A stretch of 64,000 nt of DNA from Sulfolobales archaeon (GTDB taxonomy: Archaea > Thermoproteota > Thermoprotei_A > Sulfolobales > NBVN01): the NCBI GenBank assembly GCA_026419835.1, contig JAOAKQ010000002.1, forward strand, positions 1 through 64,000. Reading direction: 5' to 3'. Below, in pieces: positions 1 to 7,878 of this stretch. Made by a program: the position numbers and the translations under genes. Positions within the stretch are counted from its first letter, which is position 1. The number at the start of each line of letters is the position of its first letter. The notes below the pieces were generated by a model. That model was not told the origin of the DNA. It made no database searches and saw only the letters and a list, made by a program, of their open reading frames with translations.

Positions 1-419
1 CTTCTACATAGTCTTCCACTATGTGAAGTCTAAGGAGCTCCTCAAGTTTTTCATATAGTACTTCACCAGACTTCAAAACTATATCCCATGTCTTCTCCCC
101 TAAGACCTAGTTGACTGCTCTATATATGGAATATATAACTAGATCTAGAAACTCTTGACTAACTACTCCACACTTCTCGATAGACATATTTAACACCTAG
201 ACCCATGTTTTCGAGTTATTCAGCCAGTAATTCTTCTAGTAACGCACCTATATACAGTGAGTAGTGTTAACATGTCTTCAGATACTTAAACTACGAAGTA
301 CTGCTGATCTACCTTGAATAGAGTGTTTAAGGTCTGTAAGCCGTAGAGCAACAAGCTAGAGCTACAGCTTTGAGTGCTAGATGAACACAATCGCAACACT
401 CAAAGCTTTTAAGCTTCTA
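1..419. other. left-edge intergenic region, no firm gene
   Basis: I can support no complete gene here. The tract is AT-rich and full of stops in all frames. A strong TATA-like stretch lies near 121-137 and reads well on the minus strand. Below it, a short minus-strand frame stays open from about 100 to the window edge, with a TTG at 75-73 as its only likely start, so the 5' end of a minus-strand gene could leave the window here. That reading is weak because the piece is only about 25 codons. Confidence 0.4.
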
Positions 420-433
420 GTTAAAAAATATTC
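420..433 (+). promoter_or_regulatory. TATA-like promoter of eL38
   Basis: An A/T-only run (TTAAAAAATATT) ends about 28 nt before the ATG at 460, which is the right place for an archaeal TATA box with a short leader. An AGGTG motif lies between it and the start. Confidence 0.4.
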
Positions 434-459
434 GAAACAAAACCTCTAGGTGTAGGCAT

Positions 460-684
460 ATGCCTATCGAAATTAAGAATGCTGAAGAATTCATTAAGAT
501 ATCTGAGAGAGCTATTGAGTGTAGAGTAGTGAGAAAACCGAGAGAGAACATAGCTAAAGTTAAAGCTAGAACGAAGAGGTATCTATACACTATCAAAATC
601 CCTCTAGACCAGCTCGAAGACTTCCTCAAGAAACTCAAGTGTCAAAACATTAAGGAAATATCTAAAGAGAAAGGAGCGGGCTGA
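460..684 (+). CDS. rpl38e: large ribosomal subunit protein eL38
   Basis: This is a 74-residue basic protein of the L38e family, a small protein of the large ribosomal subunit shared by eukaryotes and crenarchaeal/korarchaeal lineages. The family pattern is clear: MPIEI at the start, a helix with EEF, and the strand motif TKRYLYTIKIP at about residues 39-49, equivalent to SRYLYTL in eukaryotic L38e. The ATG at 460 is preceded by an AGGTG ribosome-binding site and a TATA-like box about 30 nt upstream. It stands alone, and the next gene starts 59 nt downstream. Its presence argues for a Thermoproteota or related host. The function assignment is solid for such a short protein. Confidence 0.85.
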   Translation: MPIEIKNAEEFIKISERAIECRVVRKPRENIAKVKARTKRYLYTIKIPLDQLEDFLKKLKCQNIKEISKEKGAG

Positions 685-743
685 GGAAAGTCCGGTAAGC
701 TACAGGTAGTTTTACTTAAGACTTCCGAGAACTAGTTAGCTAT

Positions 744-1787
744 GTGAAGGAAGCTAGGCTTTACGAAATAGCTGGTGACGGTTTAGTTAAGTGCTTAACA
801 TGTGAGAAAACCTGCTTAATTCTCCCAGGGAGGAGGGGAAGCTGTGGTAACTACTACAATATCGATGGCAGATTAACACACCTGGGTTACGGTAAGCTTA
901 GTGCTATCGAGAGTAGGCCGATAGAGATAAAGCCCCTCTTTCACTACTGGCCTAATAGTACGGCATTAACTTACTCAACCTGGGGCTGCAACTTCTACTG
1001 CCCGTGGTGTCAGAACTACCACTTAAGTTTCACACATCCCAGCGGTAGTGAACCTGTAGTAGCACCCGAGAAACTGGTTGAGATAGCTATTCGAAGAGGT
1101 GATGAAGGACTATCCGCTAGTTTTAACGAACCTACGGTGAACTTCGACTACGTGGTGGATGCCTCCGAGCTGGCTAGAAAGCGCGGGCTCTACTCCATGG
1201 TCGTAACCAACACCTACTTCACGGAGAGAGCTCTGCGACTTCTGGTAGAGTCCGGCGTCGACGGGTTCTCAGCCGATATAAAGGGTTGCCCATCTATGAG
1301 AAGAGCTCTAGTCGGGGTAGACCACGCCAAGGTGTTTCGAAACGCCAGACTAGCTCTAGACCTGGGTGCGCACGTGGAGATGGTCTACCTAGTTGTAACC
1401 AATACCAACGACTTCGACGAGTGCTGCGAGTGGATAGTGGATAGCCACCTGAAGTACCTCGGGGGCTCTGTGCCTCTACACGTAAACAAGTACTACCCGG
1501 CGCATAGATGGCGCGAACCACCGACACCACTCGAGAAGTTACTAAAGATTAGAGATGAAGCCGCTAAGTCCGGAATTGAGTTCATCTACGTAGGAAACAC
1601 CGGCATAGCCGAGTTCGAGAGCACTAGGTGCCCTAAGTGCGGTAAGGTGCTGGTAGAGAGGTCTGAGTACAGAGTAACGTACTTCAATCTAGAGAGAAGC
1701 GGGGATAGGTGCAGATGCCCTAGATGCGGTAGGGAGATACCGCTGAGAGGTAGGTACGTTCCCAATAAGAGGTTCTGGTGGTTCTAG
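744..1787 (+). CDS. amrS: radical SAM protein, AmrS-like (PFL-activase-related)
   Basis: This 347-residue protein belongs to the radical SAM group annotated as AmmeMemoRadiSam system radical SAM enzyme or pyruvate-formate-lyase-activating-like (COG1180). It should bind a [4Fe-4S] cluster and S-adenosylmethionine through C82, C86 and C89 (GCNFYCPWC). An extra cysteine set lies at C17, C20, C24 and C34, typical of this subgroup. The C-terminus carries a zinc ribbon with two CPxCG-like knuckles at about residues 296-332. No pyruvate-formate lyase or glycyl-radical partner is visible nearby, nor are the AmmeMemoRadiSam partner genes (AMMECR1, MEMO), so the substrate is unknown. The start is GTG at 744; I see no strong ribosome-binding site. 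Confidence 0.8.
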   Translation: MKEARLYEIAGDGLVKCLTCEKTCLILPGRRGSCGNYYNIDGRLTHLGYGKLSAIESRPIEIKPLFHYWPNSTALTYSTWGCNFYCPWCQNYHLSFTHPSGSEPVVAPEKLVEIAIRRGDEGLSASFNEPTVNFDYVVDASELARKRGLYSMVVTNTYFTERALRLLVESGVDGFSADIKGCPSMRRALVGVDHAKVFRNARLALDLGAHVEMVYLVVTNTNDFDECCEWIVDSHLKYLGGSVPLHVNKYYPAHRWREPPTPLEKLLKIRDEAAKSGIEFIYVGNTGIAEFESTRCPKCGKVLVERSEYRVTYFNLERSGDRCRCPRCGREIPLRGRYVPNKRFWWF

Positions 1788-2530
1788 GAGGTACCCTCCT
1801 TACCGATGCCTCCACAGGCGGGGCAGTCGGGTCTCCTAGATATCTTAATCTTGCTGAACTCCAGGTTCTTTAAGTCGACGACTAGGAGCTGGCCGGCTAG
1901 CGACGGCCTACCCCACACTATTAGCTTGATCACTTCAGACGCTTCTATAGCCCCGAGCACGGCCGGGGTGAACCCCAGCACCGAGAAGGTCCCGGGCGTA
2001 TCGGTCGCCTTGGGCATTAGGCACCTAAGGCACGGAGTCTGCCCAGGGATTACGGTAGTTGCTTGGCCGTAGAACTCCTGAACGCCTGCGTGAACTAGCG
2101 GCTTTGAGTACTTTATAGCTAGGTCGTTAACTACGAATCTAGACCTCCAGTTATCTAGGCAGTCTACAACTACATCAGCTACTTCTACGAGTTTCTCGAA
2201 TTGAGGATCTGAGACGTCCATGGAGTACCCCGATATCTCTATAGAGCTATCGAGCTCCCTCAGTCTCTCGACAGCTCTACGAGCCTTAGCTTTCCCAACG
2301 TCTCTCTCTGAGTATAGTATCTGCCTATTTAAGTCCGGGGGGTCTACGTAACCTCTATCGATGACCATCAATCTTCCAACACCGGCGGCAGCTAGATACA
2401 GGAGAACGGAACTTCCGAGACCTCCAGCACCGACTACGAGAACCGCTGACCTCCGAAGCTTCTCCTGACCTTCTACACCAACGAGGGGAAGCTGCCTAGA
2501 GTACCTCTCGAGGATAGACTCTCTCCCCAT
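1784..2530 (-). CDS. E1-like adenylyltransferase, ThiF/MoeB/HesA family
   Basis: This 248-residue protein is of the family that adenylates the C-terminal glycine of ubiquitin-like sulfur carriers (MoaD, ThiS, SAMPs). Visible motifs are the nucleotide-binding GAGGLGS at residues 34-40, the Arg/Asn motif DLNRQI near 67-72, the acidic VVDCLDN near 121, and two zinc knuckles, CLRC near 171 and CPAC near 237. After CLRC the usual Cys-containing crossover loop of MoeB/ThiF is replaced by PGTFSVLG without cysteine, so thioester chemistry on that residue is unlikely. It overlaps the upstream amidohydrolase by 35 nt and ends convergently on the radical SAM gene (4-nt overlap). Which carrier it serves cannot be told from the window. 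Confidence 0.85.
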   Translation of the reverse strand: MGRESILERYSRQLPLVGVEGQEKLRRSAVLVVGAGGLGSSVLLYLAAAGVGRLMVIDRGYVDPPDLNRQILYSERDVGKAKARRAVERLRELDSSIEISGYSMDVSDPQFEKLVEVADVVVDCLDNWRSRFVVNDLAIKYSKPLVHAGVQEFYGQATTVIPGQTPCLRCLMPKATDTPGTFSVLGFTPAVLGAIEASEVIKLIVWGRPSLAGQLLVVDLKNLEFSKIKISRRPDCPACGGIGKEGTS

Positions 2531-4058
2531 CTACGAAGACCCCGAGGACCTTGGTCTTTCTGAGTTCTTCTACGCCTACCTCTAGAGGATTTCTATCCAG
2601 TACGGTGAAGTCTGCGCTGTATCCAGGCTCCAGTCTTCCTACCTCGTTCTCTAGTCCGAGTGCGTATGCTGAGCCGTAGGTGTAGTAGTGGAGTGCTTCA
2701 GGTACGCTCAGCTTCTGACTCTCGGAGTACCTAGCTAGCTCTATTCCCTCCGCCTCACCTCTCGACACGGCTGCGTATATGTTTTCCCAGGGGTCTATAG
2801 GCTCTACGGGGCTGTCTGTGGATAGAGCTATCTGAATGAACTTACCGAGGTCCTTGAATCTGTATACCCAGCTAGCCCTCCTAGCACCAACCCTTCTGAG
2901 CACCCACCAATCGGTAATAATGAAGTGTGGCTGAACAACACCTACAACACCGAGCTCACCCAGCTTAGCTAGCTGGTCGTCTCTAACTACCGATAGGTGC
3001 TCTACTCTACTCCTCCCACCTACTCCTCTAAGTCCTTCAATGACCTCGTCTAGAGCGGCATCTCCTATAGCGTGAATAGCTACCTGGTAGCCGAGTCTGC
3101 GTGCGAGAGAGGATAGCATAGCTATCTCTTCCCTACCGAGGAGCTTGATGCCTCTAGTATCGGCAGCATCCTCGTACGGTTCCGATAGGTAGGCAGTTCT
3201 AGCCCCCAGAGACCCGTCAGCGAACAGCTTGACACCAACGAGTCTCGCTCTACCGAAGGATGCCGGAGCTCTCAGACCCAGCTCCGCGGTAGCTTTAAAC
3301 GCTTCGAGAGTGAGGTATATAGATACCTTAGCCGGTAGCCGCTCTTCCGCGGAGAGCTTAGCTAGAGACGTTGCGACCCTGGTGGAAGCGCCGGCGAGCC
3401 CTAGCGTTGTTATACCGTAGCTAACGGCGTGCTCTACGGAATCTAGGAGGTACTTCTCCAGCGTTTCACTATCTACACCACTCCAGAACCTCCTCATAGC
3501 TACCTCAACGCCCTCCTCTACCACGAGACCGGTGAACGCGCCGGACTCATCTCTAATAACCCCTCGAGGAGCTATCTCCTCGATAGCTAGCTCTCTCGCG
3601 GCGGCAGTGTTTAGAAGAGCCATGTGACCGCACACTCTAACTAGTAGTACCGGTCTCTCCTTGGAGACCTCATCTACGTCCCAGCGAGTTGGGAACCTCT
3701 TCTCCCTAAACTTCTCCTGGTCCCAGCCGCGGCCGAATACCCAGCCAGTTTTTCTAGCTAGCTCCGCTCTCACCAGCGCTTTGAGCTCCTCAATAGAGCT
3801 AGTGCCCCTTAAGTCGAGAGAGTTTAGGGCAAGACCTAGAGACTCTAGGTGAGTGTGCGCATCCACTAACCCGGGAATGACTACTTCATCCCGGAACTCT
3901 AGGACGTCGCCACCGAGCTCCGCAGCTATCTTAACCGCTCTATCTCTACTTCCTGCGTAGATAACTCTCCCACCGTGTATCGTGATTGCCTGAACCGTCT
4001 TCAGGGGTTCGAAGCTGGTGTAGATCCTCCTAGCTACAACGGCTAGAGCTCCACTCAT
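2496..4058 (-). CDS. metal-dependent amidohydrolase, amidohydrolase_3/YtcJ family
   Basis: This 520-residue protein has the full layout of the amidohydrolase 3 (YtcJ/AepA-like) group: an N-terminal beta-sandwich, the metal motif VDAHTHLE with H68 and H70, a TIM barrel, AIHAIGDAALDE with a metal-binding His, VEHLS, and a late catalytic aspartate in STDSPVEP. The protein ends with the second half of the sandwich (GYSADFTVLDRNPL). Such enzymes hydrolyse amide bonds of cyclic or N-substituted substrates, but substrate cannot be predicted. It lies 10 nt after the DHH-like gene and overlaps the ThiF-like gene, so the three are probably co-transcribed. The ATG at 4058 fits the family N-terminus. Confidence 0.85.
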   Translation of the reverse strand: MSGALAVVARRIYTSFEPLKTVQAITIHGGRVIYAGSRDRAVKIAAELGGDVLEFRDEVVIPGLVDAHTHLESLGLALNSLDLRGTSSIEELKALVRAELARKTGWVFGRGWDQEKFREKRFPTRWDVDEVSKERPVLLVRVCGHMALLNTAAARELAIEEIAPRGVIRDESGAFTGLVVEEGVEVAMRRFWSGVDSETLEKYLLDSVEHAVSYGITTLGLAGASTRVATSLAKLSAEERLPAKVSIYLTLEAFKATAELGLRAPASFGRARLVGVKLFADGSLGARTAYLSEPYEDAADTRGIKLLGREEIAMLSSLARRLGYQVAIHAIGDAALDEVIEGLRGVGGRSRVEHLSVVRDDQLAKLGELGVVGVVQPHFIITDWWVLRRVGARRASWVYRFKDLGKFIQIALSTDSPVEPIDPWENIYAAVSRGEAEGIELARYSESQKLSVPEALHYYTYGSAYALGLENEVGRLEPGYSADFTVLDRNPLEVGVEELRKTKVLGVFVDGERVYPREVL

Positions 4059-4068
4059 AGAGAGCAGC

Positions 4069-5070
4069 TCAAGGTTTTGGTAGCCTAGATATTATCTGAG
4101 TAACTAAGTCCAGCGCGTTTTCTAGAGTAGCGTCAGCCGAATCGTTGAACTCTATAGTTACCGAGTTCGCTGTAGTCGAGATCCTCACTCTACCTAGGAA
4201 CTCCTTCGGTATCGAATCAACGATCTTAACTATGCTTATGTTGTACCTAACGCACGCTCTAACTTCGTGAACGTTCGGATGCTCTTCGTAAACTAGGAAC
4301 GCCGGGCTGCTCTGGCGGCATACGTACGTGAGAAGTTCGAATGCGAAAGGCTTCAGGTAGCTTACGTTCCGAGCTATGAACTCATCGCTATGTCTGGAAG
4401 ATATGAGAGCTACCTTGTATGGACCCATCGTAATGAACCTATCTTTTCTAATCAACTCGTCAACTAGACTGACCGACTTCGTGTACTCGTTGTAGAGTGC
4501 TAGGAGTTCCTCGGGAAGCTTCAGGTTCTTAGTCACAATAGAGTTGTAGGCGTAGTTGTAGAGCACTAGCCTAGTGTTTCTATCGTTCATTTTGAGTTTG
4601 TGAACTCCGTAGATTACTCTCCCAATCTTACTGAGCTTACTGATACCGCCGTTGTTCATAGCTATAACGTCGTCGACTAACTGCTGAGGCACCTCCACAT
4701 CGGCACTGATAGTAGCTAGGTACTCCCTAACTACTTCCGTTGCCGAACTCACGGTGCTTAGCTTCATCAAGATCTCGCTTCGCCCAGCGTCATCGTACTT
4801 AAAGACGTAGCCGACCCCCTTACTTCTACTGTATATCATCGCTATCGAGTTAACTATGCTGACACCGCCCTTCGGCTGTATTCCCACCGCGTAGGACTTC
4901 GTGATTCTCAAGTTGCTGAAGTCTTCTCTAACCGGTAGGTCTATGAACACTCTGTACCCCCTCTTACTGAGACCGGCGGAAAGTAAGGCGGCACCAACTA
5001 TATCGTCCCACGTAAGTCCCGCGTAGATCGTCGTCGTTTGTTTAGGCTTTTCCTGCGAGCTCTGCGCCAA
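4069..5070 (-). CDS. unrecognised protein, possibly degenerate DHH/RecJ-like
   Basis: This 333-residue soluble protein is not clearly recognised. Its first block (about residues 14-46: IYAGLTWDDIVGAALLSAGL, then KRGYRVFIDLP) has the rhythm of the DHH phosphoesterase N-terminus (HxDADGxxSAALLA followed by a strand), but the metal-binding His/Asp pattern is largely lost and no DHH triad is seen. It may therefore be a non-catalytic DHH/RecJ/Cdc45-like protein of the kind crenarchaea carry, but this is inference. The start is TTG at 5070, preceded by AGGTGG about 10 nt upstream and by a TATA-like TTAAATA near 5119-5125. It heads a three-gene minus-strand operon. Confidence 0.45.
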   Translation of the reverse strand: MAQSSQEKPKQTTTIYAGLTWDDIVGAALLSAGLSKRGYRVFIDLPVREDFSNLRITKSYAVGIQPKGGVSIVNSIAMIYSRSKGVGYVFKYDDAGRSEILMKLSTVSSATEVVREYLATISADVEVPQQLVDDVIAMNNGGISKLSKIGRVIYGVHKLKMNDRNTRLVLYNYAYNSIVTKNLKLPEELLALYNEYTKSVSLVDELIRKDRFITMGPYKVALISSRHSDEFIARNVSYLKPFAFELLTYVCRQSSPAFLVYEEHPNVHEVRACVRYNISIVKIVDSIPKEFLGRVRISTTANSVTIEFNDSADATLENALDLVTQIISRLPKP

Positions 5071-5112
5071 GCTATTACCACCTAATAGACGTGCGCCAGT
5101 GCCTACTCTTCT

Positions 5113-5161
5113 TGTAAATATTTAAGCATTAGCCTAGCTGCTCGGAGACAGAATATTAAGC
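5113..5161. promoter_or_regulatory. divergent promoter region
   Basis: Two TATA-like boxes face outward. TTAAATA at about 5119-5125 reads on the minus strand for the DHH-like operon, and GAATATTAAG near 5151-5160 reads on the plus strand for trxB. Each lies at a distance expected for archaeal TATA boxes with short leaders. Confidence 0.4.
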
Positions 5162-5190
5162 AGCGAGCTCTAACTACCTAGGCGATATGA

Positions 5191-6186
5191 GTGAGCTTCA
5201 GGCTGAGGCTACCTCCTAAGGTAAGGCCTGGCGAGCTATTCGACGTAGTGATCATCGGTGGAGGTCCGGCAGGTCTCTCAGCTGCGCTGTATGCCGCTAG
5301 ATTCTCTCTCAGAGCCGTACTAGTAGCGGATTCGGTAGGTGGGACGCTCAACGATGCCGGGGTTGTAGATGACTACATAGGTATCCCAGATATTCTCGGA
5401 CCGGACCTCGCTAAGAAGTTCGAGGCGCACGTGGTGAAGTACGGAGTTCCGGTAGTCGTAGATAGGGTAGTTGGAGTTGCGAAGTCGGGTGAGCACTTCG
5501 AGGTCCACCTCCAGAACTCCGGAGTTATCAGGTGTATTTCAGTTATAGTTGCGGTTGGTAGTGTTAGGAGGAAGCTGGGGGTTCCGGGAGAGGATAGGCT
5601 TAGAGGTAGGGGTGTGACCTACTGCGCACCGTGCGACGCACCGATGTTTAAAGACAGGGTCGTGGCGGTTGTTGGCGGGGGCAACGCAGCACTTCAAGGA
5701 GCTCTACTAACCGCTTCCTACGCGTCGAAAGTTTACTTAATCCATAGGAGGGACAGCTTCAGAGCTTTCCCGCAGTACGTTGATTTAGTGAAGAAGAACT
5801 CGAAGATAGAGCTAGTCCTCAACTCCGTGGTGGAGGAGATTGGTGGTGGGGAGAGGGTTGAGTGGGTCAGAGTGAGAAACGTTGTTAGTGGTGAGGAGAG
5901 GGAGCTCAGAGTATCCGGTGTAGTAGTTGAGATAGGTTCGGAACCACCTAGAGAGTTTCTGAGGAGCATGGGGTTGGAGCTAGATGAGTACGGCTACGTC
6001 GTCGTATACCCCGGTCAGAAGACGAATATCGAGGGAGTGTTCGCCGCTGGTGACTGCACTGGCGGACCGTACAAGAAGAAGTTCGATCAGATAGTGACTG
6101 CCGCCGCCGAGGGAGCTATAGCTGCTTACTCAGTTTACGAGTTCGTGATCAGTAGGCGAGGGGGTGAATACCAGCAGGCTTGGTAG
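5191..6186 (+). CDS. trxB: thioredoxin reductase-like FAD/NAD(P) disulfide oxidoreductase
   Basis: This 331-residue flavoprotein is of the TrxB family, which transfers electrons from NAD(P)H through FAD and a redox disulfide to thioredoxin or glutaredoxin-like proteins. FAD binding is shown by VVIIGGGPAGLSAALYAAR near residues 19-37. The redox pair CAPC is at about residues 147-150. The pyridine nucleotide site is GGGNAALQGALLT followed by HRRDSFRAFP, where the arginines would suit NADPH. The C-terminal FAD motif is GVFAAGDCTGG. The start is GTG at 5191 with a TATA-like box about 33 nt upstream. No thioredoxin gene lies next to it. Confidence 0.9.
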   Translation: MSFRLRLPPKVRPGELFDVVIIGGGPAGLSAALYAARFSLRAVLVADSVGGTLNDAGVVDDYIGIPDILGPDLAKKFEAHVVKYGVPVVVDRVVGVAKSGEHFEVHLQNSGVIRCISVIVAVGSVRRKLGVPGEDRLRGRGVTYCAPCDAPMFKDRVVAVVGGGNAALQGALLTASYASKVYLIHRRDSFRAFPQYVDLVKKNSKIELVLNSVVEEIGGGERVEWVRVRNVVSGEERELRVSGVVVEIGSEPPREFLRSMGLELDEYGYVVVYPGQKTNIEGVFAAGDCTGGPYKKKFDQIVTAAAEGAIAAYSVYEFVISRRGGEYQQAW

Positions 6187-6237
6187 CTCTGAGCGAGTTC
6201 AGTAAAGCTATTAAGCATAGGTTTCAGCACTACTCTG

Positions 6238-6954
6238 GTGCGTAACTTGGTAGTAGTTAGAGAGGTAGTGTATAGAGCTCTGGATGAAGGTAGGAACAAG
6301 CTACTGGAGCACGAAGCGTACGAATTTCTGAAGGTTTACGAACTACCGGTTCCTAAGTTCGGTCTAGCTACTACTAAGGAAGAAGCCGCCGAGATAGCTG
6401 AGAAGATAGGCTACCCAGTCGTTCTAAAAATCGTTAGTCCAGACATAGTTCACAAATCCGACGTCGGTGGTGTTAAGGTAAACATATCTTCAGAGCAGGA
6501 GGTACGTAAGTGGTTTGAGGTAATAATGAGCAACGTTAGGTCGAGGGCTCCAGCTGCCAGAGTCTCCGGAATACTCGTCCAGGAGATGGTGCCTCAGGAC
6601 CTGGAGGTAATTGTTGGTGCTACCAGGGACGCGGTCTTCGGTCCCGTAGTTATGTTCGGACTGGGCGGTATATTCGTCGAGGTACTTAGAGACGTCTCCA
6701 TCAGAATAACACCTATAACGGAGTACGATGCTGAAGAAATGCTTAGAGAAATTAAAGCCGCTCAAATACTTCAAGGGTATAGAGGATCACCCCCGAGAGA
6801 TAGGAAGGCAATCGTAGACATAATACTCAAAGTAGGTAGGTTGATGGAGGAGGTTCCTGAAGTAACCGATGTGGACTTAAATCCAGTAATGGTGTTTCCC
6901 GAAGGTATGGGAGCTAAAATAGCTGACGCAAGAATCCTAGTTAGGAGAGTGTGA
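6238..6954 (+). CDS. acyl-CoA synthetase (ADP-forming) beta subunit, ATP-grasp
   Basis: This 238-residue protein matches the beta (ATP-grasp) subunit of ADP-forming acetyl/acyl-CoA synthetase, which makes ATP from acetyl-CoA and other acyl-CoAs in peptide- and sugar-fermenting archaea. Signature blocks are EHEAYEFLKVYELPVPKF, GYPVVLKIVSPDIVHKSDVGGVK, VQEMVPQDLEVIVGATRD, FGPVVMFGLGGIFVEVL and DVDLNPVMVFPEG. The length is right for a stand-alone subunit. The alpha subunit, which carries the phosphorylated histidine, is not in this window. The start is GTG at 6238. It is followed after 3 nt by the coiled-coil gene, which suggests co-transcription. Confidence 0.85.
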   Translation: MRNLVVVREVVYRALDEGRNKLLEHEAYEFLKVYELPVPKFGLATTKEEAAEIAEKIGYPVVLKIVSPDIVHKSDVGGVKVNISSEQEVRKWFEVIMSNVRSRAPAARVSGILVQEMVPQDLEVIVGATRDAVFGPVVMFGLGGIFVEVLRDVSIRITPITEYDAEEMLREIKAAQILQGYRGSPPRDRKAIVDIILKVGRLMEEVPEVTDVDLNPVMVFPEGMGAKIADARILVRRV

Positions 6955-6957
6955 TTT

Positions 6958-7878
6958 TTGTCTCTAGATTCTACTGAAGAAGCACTGCTTAGGAAGATCG
7001 AGGAGACCAGGAGTAGGTTAGCGGAGCTTAAGTTCGAGAAAGATAGGTTGATAGACACGATCAGGGACTTGAAGAGTAGTATCGCATCAGCTAAGAGCAG
7101 GATCAGGGACTTGAAGAACGAGTACAACGCTATTAGAAGTACCTTGAGGTCGGTTATCGAAGAGCGTAGAAAGCTTGTTGAAGAAAGAAGAAATCTAGTA
7201 GCTGAACTCAGGAAGAAGAGAGAGAAGCTCTACGATATACTCTCGAAGATTGATGTAAGAGATGGGAGTAGGCTGAGGTCAACTATAGGAACTCTAAAAT
7301 CTCGTATAGAGAGATTAGAGTGGAGAATAATCACGGAGTCTCTGAGTCTAGAAGAAGAGAATAGGCTTGTAAGAGAAATCGCTAAACTAGAGGCTGAGCT
7401 CGAGAAGATGTATGAAAACGTTAAGAAGTCCAACGAAGTTATTGAGCTTAGAGCTGAGATTGCGAGTACTAAGATAGGTATAGGAGATCTAGGAAGAAAA
7501 ATTGAGCAGCTGACTCAGGAAGTAGCGAATCTGAGCTCTAGAGAGCAGTCCGTTAGGTCGGAGATCGACAAGAACAGGAAGAATCTTGAGGAACTAGTGA
7601 GTAGCCTGAACTCATCGGTAGGCAGACTTCTCCAAGTAAAAGAGGAGCTGAAGACTCTGAGTGAAGCACTTAGAGAGAGCTACGAAGAGCTGAGAAAGCT
7701 GAGAACGGCTAGATCGCAGCAGAAGGCGCTCGAAGTATTCAGCAGAAAGAAGAGGGAGGTGGAGGAGAAGGCTAGGAGAAGTAGGAGGCTGAACTTCATA
7801 GAAGCTCAGATATTATATAGCTCGTACGAAGATATAGTTGAAGAGGAAAATGAGAAAGGTCCTGGTTCTAGCGGTTGA
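6958..7878 (+). CDS. coiled-coil protein, archaeal COG1340-like
   Basis: This 306-residue protein is almost wholly long charged heptad-repeat helix (about residues 5-270), rich in Glu, Lys, Arg and Leu. It resembles the archaeal coiled-coil family COG1340, whose role is not established. No transmembrane segment or catalytic motif is visible. The start is TTG at 6958, immediately after the acyl-CoA synthetase subunit. Its 3' end overlaps the DUF373 gene by about 28 nt, which implies translational coupling. Coiled coils often look alike, so the family label is only moderate. Confidence 0.65.
   Translation: MSLDSTEEALLRKIEETRSRLAELKFEKDRLIDTIRDLKSSIASAKSRIRDLKNEYNAIRSTLRSVIEERRKLVEERRNLVAELRKKREKLYDILSKIDVRDGSRLRSTIGTLKSRIERLEWRIITESLSLEEENRLVREIAKLEAELEKMYENVKKSNEVIELRAEIASTKIGIGDLGRKIEQLTQEVANLSSREQSVRSEIDKNRKNLEELVSSLNSSVGRLLQVKEELKTLSEALRESYEELRKLRTARSQQKALEVFSRKKREVEEKARRSRRLNFIEAQILYSSYEDIVEEENEKGPGSSG

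Noticed and set aside
417-638. 73-codon minus-strand frame over eL38
   Set aside because: It is the mirror of the eL38 gene. The plus-strand protein has a clear family match, and the minus frame has none.
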